64,000 nucleotides of DNA from Pseudomonas gingeri. GTDB lineage: Bacteria > Pseudomonadota > Gammaproteobacteria > Pseudomonadales > Pseudomonadaceae. Of this stretch, positions 59,059 to 64,000 are shown piece by piece. Where the stretch lies: positions 124,001 through 188,000 of the forward strand of contig NZ_JACAOS010000012.1 in NCBI RefSeq assembly GCF_013386165.1. Direction: 5' to 3'. The position numbers and the translations under genes were made by a program. Within the stretch, counting starts at the first letter, position 1, and the number at the start of each line of letters is the position of its first letter. Under the pieces are notes generated by a model that worked only from the letters and a program-made list of their open reading frames with translations, searched no databases and had not been told where the DNA came from.

Positions 59059-60255
59059 TTATTGTGTCGCGTTTGAAGCGCCCACATGCTCAGCTAAAGC
59101 GACGTGACCTGTCAGCCAAGCTAGCAAAGCCGCGATAACCAACACGGCCGCGCTTAATTCAAATGTTGCTTGATAGCCGCTGAAATCAAATGTCAGGCCG
59201 CCGACGATTGCACCTCCCGCAATCGCCAGCTGAACGATCGCTACTAGCATTCCGCCAGCGGCTTCTGCATCGCTCGGAAGCGTGCGCGCCAGCCATGTCC
59301 ACCAGCCTACCGGCGCGGCGGTCGCGACCAGGCCCCAAAGCCCCAGAAGCACTGCCGTCGCAGCGGGGGATGAGCCTAGGCTGACCAACGCCAATGCGAT
59401 GACCGCCATCATCAGAGGGATCACCGTTAATGTGCGATAGAGGCCTCTGCCGATGACGCGCTCGATCAGACACGTGCCGATGAAGCCTGCGACGCCCAGT
59501 ACCAACAGCATTAGCGACAACCCTCCCGCGCTGACCCCGGTCACGGCTTCCAGAAACGGTCGCAGGTACGTGAACAGCATGAACTGGCCCATGAAAAATA
59601 CGCTCACCGCGACCATGCCCAGCGCAACGGGTATTCGCGTCATCAAGCGCAAGGCGCTGTTGCTTGCGGCGCGGGGCTCAACCTTGAATGTGGGGAGGCT
59701 GATCAGCAGCCACAGGGCGGCGAGGACGGCCACCGGCACGACGCAGAAAAACGCGCCTCGCCATCCAATCAATGAACCGAGGAAGCTGCCCAGCGGCGCC
59801 GCGACAACCGTCGCCAGCGCGTTGCCGCCATTGACGATGGCCAAGGCTCGCGGTACTTGGTCGGATGGCACAAGACGCATGGCGGTGGCGGCGGATAAAG
59901 CCCAGAACCCCCCAATGGCGACACCGATCAAGGCGCGGCCGAACATAAAGGAAGGGTAGCCTGGAGCGAATGCCACCACTGTCCCCGAAACGATCATCAG
60001 CAAGGTCAGGCACAGCAACAATCGCTTGCGCTCCACCCGTGCCGCGATAGTCGCGATCATCAAACTCGTGATTAATGCAAACGCGCCCGAAACAGAGATC
60101 CCCTGGCCGGCCTGGCCTTCAGTGATGTGTAACTCGGCAGCAATTGGGGTCAGCAGGCTGACGGGCATGAATTCGGAGGCCACCAGCGCGAATGCGGCCA
60201 AAGACATGCCCAGCACTGCGCTCCAGCCATGCTGGGCAGTGGAAGGGTGGGTCAT
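59059..60255 (-). CDS. MFS exporter, NepI-like
   Basis: A 398-residue, 12-segment major facilitator (DHA1 type) closely patterned like E. coli NepI, a purine ribonucleoside exporter (EFMPVSLLTPIAAELHITEG, ALIGVAIGGFWALSAATAMR, LVPSDQVPRALAIVNGG, APVGWWTWLARTLP). ATG 60255 gives the normal length; upstream in-frame codons are less likely. Substrate unproven. Co-oriented with the dehydrogenase 146 bp upstream. Confidence 0.85.
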   Translation of the reverse strand: MTHPSTAQHGWSAVLGMSLAAFALVASEFMPVSLLTPIAAELHITEGQAGQGISVSGAFALITSLMIATIAARVERKRLLLCLTLLMIVSGTVVAFAPGYPSFMFGRALIGVAIGGFWALSAATAMRLVPSDQVPRALAIVNGGNALATVVAAPLGSFLGSLIGWRGAFFCVVPVAVLAALWLLISLPTFKVEPRAASNSALRLMTRIPVALGMVAVSVFFMGQFMLFTYLRPFLEAVTGVSAGGLSLMLLVLGVAGFIGTCLIERVIGRGLYRTLTVIPLMMAVIALALVSLGSSPAATAVLLGLWGLVATAAPVGWWTWLARTLPSDAEAAGGMLVAIVQLAIAGGAIVGGLTFDFSGYQATFELSAAVLVIAALLAWLTGHVALAEHVGASNATQ

Positions 60256-60400
60256 GGAAAATCCTGTGTTGCAGTGAAGGCAGCGCGGCCTTGCCGCTGC
60301 CCAGGTGAGAGGGCGGTACATGCGATGAATATTCGACGAGAAAGGCATCGTGTACTTATGCCGCTGCGATACAAATACGCGATGCCCTGATACGAAAGCG

Positions 60401-61450
60401 TCAGTCCACCAACGTGGCGTTGTCGATCACGAAGCGGTATTTGACGTCGCCCTTGAGCATACGCTCGTAGGCGTCGTTGATCTGCTCGGCGCGGATCAGT
60501 TCGATGTCCGAAACGATGCCATGTTCGGCGCAGAAATCCAGCATCTCCTGGGTCTGCGGAATGCCGCCAATCATCGACCCGGCGAGGGTGCGACGCTTCA
60601 TGATCAGGTTGAATACATTGGGCGATGGGTGTGGCGAAGCCGGTGCGCCGACCAGTGTCATTGCGCCGTCCCGTTTGAGTAGCACCAGCAAGGCGTCCAG
60701 ATCGTGAGGCGCGGCCACGGTATTAATGATCAGGTCGAAGCTTTTAAGGTGCGCGGCCATCTGTTGCGCATCGGTAGAGATCACGACTTCATCGGCGCCC
60801 AATGCCTTGGCGGCCTCCCGTTTGGACTCAGACGTGGTGAAGGCCACGACATAAGCACCCAGCGCGTGAGCCAGTTTGATGCCCATATGGCCGAGGCCGC
60901 CAATACCGACTACACCGACTTTTTTACCAGGACCCGTCTGCCAGTGACGCAGAGGCGACCACGTTGTAATTCCAGCACACAGCAATGGCGCTACGGCGGC
61001 CAGTTGCGCTTCGGGATGGCGAATGCGCAATGCGTAACGCTGGTGCACCACGATCGCTTGCGAGTAGCCACCGAGTGTCCAGCCCGGTGCATCTGGGGTC
61101 GGAAAGTTGTAAGTGCCCATCAGGCCGTCGCAGTAGTTTTCCAGACCCGCATCGCATTCCTCACAATGCTTGCAGCTGTCGACGATGCAGCCCACGCCGA
61201 CCAGGTCACCGGGTGAAAAATCGGTGACGCCCACCCCGACTGCCGAGACGCGGCCGACGATCTCATGGCCGGGAACACAGGGAAATTGTGTGCCTTCCCA
61301 TTCGGCTCGCACCTGATGAAGGTCCGAGTGGCAAATCCCACAATAGGCGATGTCGATCTGGATGTCCTCAGCGCCTGGTTCGCGTCGAGTGATACGCATT
61401 GATTCGAGCGGCTTGTCACCCGCATGGGCACCATAGGCTAGCACTGGCAT
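60401..61450 (-). CDS. Zinc-dependent NAD(P) alcohol/aldehyde dehydrogenase (YahK-like)
   Basis: A 349-residue medium-chain dehydrogenase of the cinnamyl-alcohol/YahK type. Catalytic zinc ligands in CGICHSDLHQ (Cys40) and GHE (His62); structural zinc Cys 93, 96, 99 and 107 (SCKHCEECDAGLENYC); nucleotide-binding GIGGLGHMGIKLAHALGA. Likely reduces aldehydes. It is divergent from the AraC-type regulator. Confidence 0.92.
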   Translation of the reverse strand: MPVLAYGAHAGDKPLESMRITRREPGAEDIQIDIAYCGICHSDLHQVRAEWEGTQFPCVPGHEIVGRVSAVGVGVTDFSPGDLVGVGCIVDSCKHCEECDAGLENYCDGLMGTYNFPTPDAPGWTLGGYSQAIVVHQRYALRIRHPEAQLAAVAPLLCAGITTWSPLRHWQTGPGKKVGVVGIGGLGHMGIKLAHALGAYVVAFTTSESKREAAKALGADEVVISTDAQQMAAHLKSFDLIINTVAAPHDLDALLVLLKRDGAMTLVGAPASPHPSPNVFNLIMKRRTLAGSMIGGIPQTQEMLDFCAEHGIVSDIELIRAEQINDAYERMLKGDVKYRFVIDNATLVD

Positions 61451-61610
61451 TTGATATCTCCTGTTACCTTTCGGACCATTCTCCCGGTCATGCCTTACCT
61501 GCCCTAGTGCATTCCTCTTGAATGCTTGCCCAATCCTATGAGGATGCAGGTTGACAGGTAGGAAAGGCTGCCGTCCGGGACTACAGTTTGGCTATCAGGA
61601 GTTCGTCACC

Positions 61611-62549
61611 ATGAGTCATACCCGTGATAGCCAGATCTCGACGCTGGCATTGAACATCGATTTACGTTTAAGCAGGGCCGGCGACTTCGAGACCCCGATA
61701 CCGGGTCTCTCACTCTTTCGTCGCGATCAGCCGGCACCGCCCGCGATCTGCATGATCGAACCGAGCCTGATTCTGGTGGCTCGTGGCGAGAAGAGGCTGT
61801 GGGTCGGTGGCGAGGGCTATAGCTACGATCCTTCGTGTTTTGTAATCACGTCACTGGATCTGCCAGCCAACTCCGAAGTTCTGACCGCCAGCCCCGAGCG
61901 TCCCTGCATCGGGTTGGTGATGAAGCTGGACATCTCGATGCTGGCTGAAGTGCTCGCCAGCATCGGTCTGCCAAGCACGCGTGACCGAGCCGTGGGCGTT
62001 GGGGTGGGTATCGCCAGCATGGGCTCGGCGCTGGAAAACGCTGTCGATCGACTCGTGAGCTTGCTCGATGAGCCAGAGGCGATCCCGGTACTCGCACCGT
62101 TCATTCTGCGCGAGATTCACTACCGATTGCTGGGCAGCGGTCAGGGACCCAGGCTACGACAGATTGCTGCCGTCGATGGCCAAGGCTATCGAATTGCCAA
62201 AGCCATCGACTGGCTTAAACTCAATTACACCGAGCCGCTGCGTATTGATGATCTAGCGGCAAAAGTACAAATGAGCGCACCCACATTCCATCATCATTTC
62301 CGCCAGCTCACCGCCATGAGCCCGCTGCAATACCAAAAGTGGCTGCGCCTAAATGAAGCGCGCCGACTGATGCTCAATGAACATCTGGATGTATCGCGGG
62401 CGGCCTTTGCGGTCGGGTACGAGAGCCCGTCGCAGTTCAGCCGTGAGTACGGGCGGATGTTCGGAATCGCACCTAGCCGCGACATGGCTGGAGTACGAGG
62501 CCAGCCGTTCGACAGTGACGCTGTCGGCAATGCGATAAGCCAGGTTTGA
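61611..62549 (+). CDS. AraC-family transcriptional regulator
   Basis: A 312-residue regulator. ATG 61611 has AGGAG upstream. The N-terminal cupin-type AraC_N domain (ICMIEPSLILVARGEKRLWV) resembles YqhC. The C-terminal double HTH (RIDDLAAKVQMSAPTFHHHF, GYESPSQFSREYGRMFGIAP) is complete. It is divergent from the dehydrogenase, with 160 bp between, and upstream of the oxidoreductase genes. It probably controls one or both, for example in response to aldehydes. Confidence 0.9.
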   Translation: MSHTRDSQISTLALNIDLRLSRAGDFETPIPGLSLFRRDQPAPPAICMIEPSLILVARGEKRLWVGGEGYSYDPSCFVITSLDLPANSEVLTASPERPCIGLVMKLDISMLAEVLASIGLPSTRDRAVGVGVGIASMGSALENAVDRLVSLLDEPEAIPVLAPFILREIHYRLLGSGQGPRLRQIAAVDGQGYRIAKAIDWLKLNYTEPLRIDDLAAKVQMSAPTFHHHFRQLTAMSPLQYQKWLRLNEARRLMLNEHLDVSRAAFAVGYESPSQFSREYGRMFGIAPSRDMAGVRGQPFDSDAVGNAISQV

Positions 62550-62629
62550 AACCCATTCAACGGTGCTGCGCCAAGCTGCATGGCACTGCTTATAACAACG
62601 CCTATCAACCGATGATCAGCGGGTGAGTG

Positions 62630-63112
62630 ATGGAATTACGAATCAACCAGAAGACCTACCAGGTCGATGCCGATGCGGACACACCCTTGCTCTGGGTGAT
62701 CCGCGATGATCTGGGCATGACCGGCACCAAATATGGTTGTGGCCTGGCCCAGTGTGGCGCCTGTTCGGTGCTGGTGGACGGCAATGTGGTGCGCTCCTGC
62801 GTGACCCCCGTGGCCGGGGTGGTTGGCCATGAGGTGACCACGATTGAGGCCATCGAGTCGGATGACGTGGGCAAGCGTGTCGTCGCAGCCTGGGTGGAGC
62901 AACAAGTCGCTCAGTGCGGCTATTGCCAATCCGGGCAGGTCATGGCCGCTACGGCGCTGCTCAAACACAACCCCAGACCCAGTGATTCAGAGATCGAAGC
63001 TGCGATGGTCAACCTTTGCCGCTGCGGTACTTACAATGCTATTCACGCGGCCGTTCACGACCTTGCAGGTCAGTCTGCGCCGGGTCAGGCCAAGCAGAAG
63101 GAGAACGTGTGA
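62630..63112 (+). CDS. Molybdenum hydroxylase 2Fe-2S subunit (IorA-like)
   Basis: A 160-residue small subunit of an isoquinoline-1-oxidoreductase / aldehyde oxidoreductase type enzyme. First cluster Cys37, Cys42, Cys45, Cys57 (plant ferredoxin fold); second Cys96, Cys99, Cys130, Cys132 (QCGYCQSGQ, LCRCGTY). It passes electrons from the molybdenum subunit. Its stop overlaps the next start (TGATG). Confidence 0.93.
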   Translation: MELRINQKTYQVDADADTPLLWVIRDDLGMTGTKYGCGLAQCGACSVLVDGNVVRSCVTPVAGVVGHEVTTIEAIESDDVGKRVVAAWVEQQVAQCGYCQSGQVMAATALLKHNPRPSDSEIEAAMVNLCRCGTYNAIHAAVHDLAGQSAPGQAKQKENV

Positions 63113-64000
63113 TGGGCGTAGTTATCGATGCGGCGAACGACACGCCGCCCCTGTCGCTGAGCGATCCGGTCAACCTCTCTCGTCGCCGCTTTTTGACCGG
63201 TACTGCCGTGGGCGCACTCGTGCTGGGCCTCGGCCTGCCGCTGGGCTCTGCCCGCGTGCAGGCTGCTACCGCTAAGACGGTCGAGCGCGGCACGCAGGTG
63301 CCGGCCTTCCTGGAAATTCGCCCTGACAACACCGTTCGGTTCTTGTGCCCATTCATGGAAGGTGGGCAGGGTACATTCACTGCCATGGCGCAGATCGTCG
63401 GTGAAGAACTGGACGTCGATCCGACGCACTTCCTGGTGGAGGCAGCGCCAGCGGGCGACGAATACGTTGTGTTGGCAAATGGCATGCGCATTACCGGCGG
63501 CAGCATGTCGGTGCGGATGAGTTATCCGACCATGCGCCGCCTTGGGGCCTTGGCCCGCGCGATGTTGCTGCAAGCGGGCGCTGAGACGCTCGGCGTGCCA
63601 GTGAACGAGTTGTCCACCGAACCCGGCAAAGTGGTGCACGCTGCCTCGGGTCGCTCCCTCTCTTATGGTGAGCTGGCCGGGCGCGCTATGGACCTGCCGG
63701 TGCCAGATCCGGCCAGCGTACAACTGCGCGATCCCGCCCAGTTCCGCTGGATTGGCAAACCGGTGAAGCGTCTCGATGCCTACGACAAGTCCACCGGTAA
63801 GGCGATCTACAGCATCGACCTCAAGGTTGATGGCATGCTCCACGCTGCGGTGCAGCATGCTCCGCGTCTGGGCATGACCGTTGGCAACGTGCGCAACGAA
63901 GAACAAGTCAAGGCGATGAAAGGCGTGCACTCTGTGCATCGTCTACCCGGCGCCGTGGCAGTGGTCGCCGAGCGTTGGTGGCATGCGAAGCGTGCGGTGG
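63112..64000 (+). CDS. Molybdopterin-binding large subunit (IorB-like), 3' end outside window
   Basis: The first 296 residues of a xanthine-dehydrogenase-family large subunit. A Tat signal (LSRRRFLTGTAVGALVLGLG) shows export of the enzyme to the periplasm. Then follow EIRPDNTVRFLCPFMEGGQG and RITGGSMSVRMSYPTMR, the IorB-type N-domain, and the start of the Ald_Xan_dh core (RLDAYDKSTGKAIYSIDLKV). Likely substrate an aldehyde or N-heterocycle; not determinable here. Confidence 0.93.
   Translation, partial: MGVVIDAANDTPPLSLSDPVNLSRRRFLTGTAVGALVLGLGLPLGSARVQAATAKTVERGTQVPAFLEIRPDNTVRFLCPFMEGGQGTFTAMAQIVGEELDVDPTHFLVEAAPAGDEYVVLANGMRITGGSMSVRMSYPTMRRLGALARAMLLQAGAETLGVPVNELSTEPGKVVHAASGRSLSYGELAGRAMDLPVPDPASVQLRDPAQFRWIGKPVKRLDAYDKSTGKAIYSIDLKVDGMLHAAVQHAPRLGMTVGNVRNEEQVKAMKGVHSVHRLPGAVAVVAERWWHAKRAV

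Overview
The window is chromosomal DNA of a Pseudomonas, most likely of the P. fluorescens group. The order thrS-infC-rpmI-rplT-pheS-pheT-ihfA-MerR-tRNA-Pro, the AUU start of infC, the high-GC codon use and a DUF6124-type small gene all fit this. No search could be run, so the species is not fixed.

Layout. (1) 1-4404: end of a ribose operon (rbsC, rbsR, rbsK, rbsD), an exported nucleoside hydrolase that could supply ribose, and a small unknown gene. (2) 4576-5779: an I78-type lipoprotein, a cold shock protein and a small exported Cys protein. (3) 6155-13454: the translation operon (thrS, infC, rpmI, rplT, pheS, pheT), then ihfA and a MerR-like gene. (4) 13545-13621: tRNA-Pro(GGG). (5) 13574-54980: a 41.4-kb, apparently complete siphovirus prophage with HK97-type head genes, integrated in the 3' half of the tRNA and bounded by an exact 50-bp direct repeat. 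(6) 54981-59058: an AT-richer accessory stretch with a lipoprotein, an unknown small protein, a membrane protein, and a DUF6124 gene preceded by a strongly structured leader. (7) 59059-64000: a NepI-like MFS exporter, a zinc alcohol dehydrogenase, a divergent AraC-type regulator, and the start of a molybdenum hydroxylase operon (2Fe-2S subunit and Tat-exported large subunit).

The prophage works like lambda. A leftward early block carries int, xis, a TGT/DpdA-like protein, small genes, a DUF4406 protein, a C5-cytosine methyltransferase and a LuxR-HTH regulator. CI and Cro-like repressors face each other across three operator-like sites. Two more sites overlap a leftward promoter 1.5 kb away. 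Two genes sit between cI and that promoter, where lambda has rexA and rexB. The rightward early block has a Rha/KilAC regulator, O-like and P-like replication proteins, a Ref-type nuclease, a VRR-NUC nuclease, a second complete tyrosine recombinase and a Q-like antiterminator. A promoter followed by terminators precedes the late genes: holin, HNH, terminase, HK97-type head, tail with a lambda-type frameshift, tail tip, S74 fibre, lysozyme and spanins. A low-GC moron interrupts the tail genes.

Best candidates for new biology: the rex-position gene pair, the DpdA-like/methyltransferase modification genes, the second recombinase, the moron, the iterons inside the replication gene and the structured leader at 58.7-58.9 kb.
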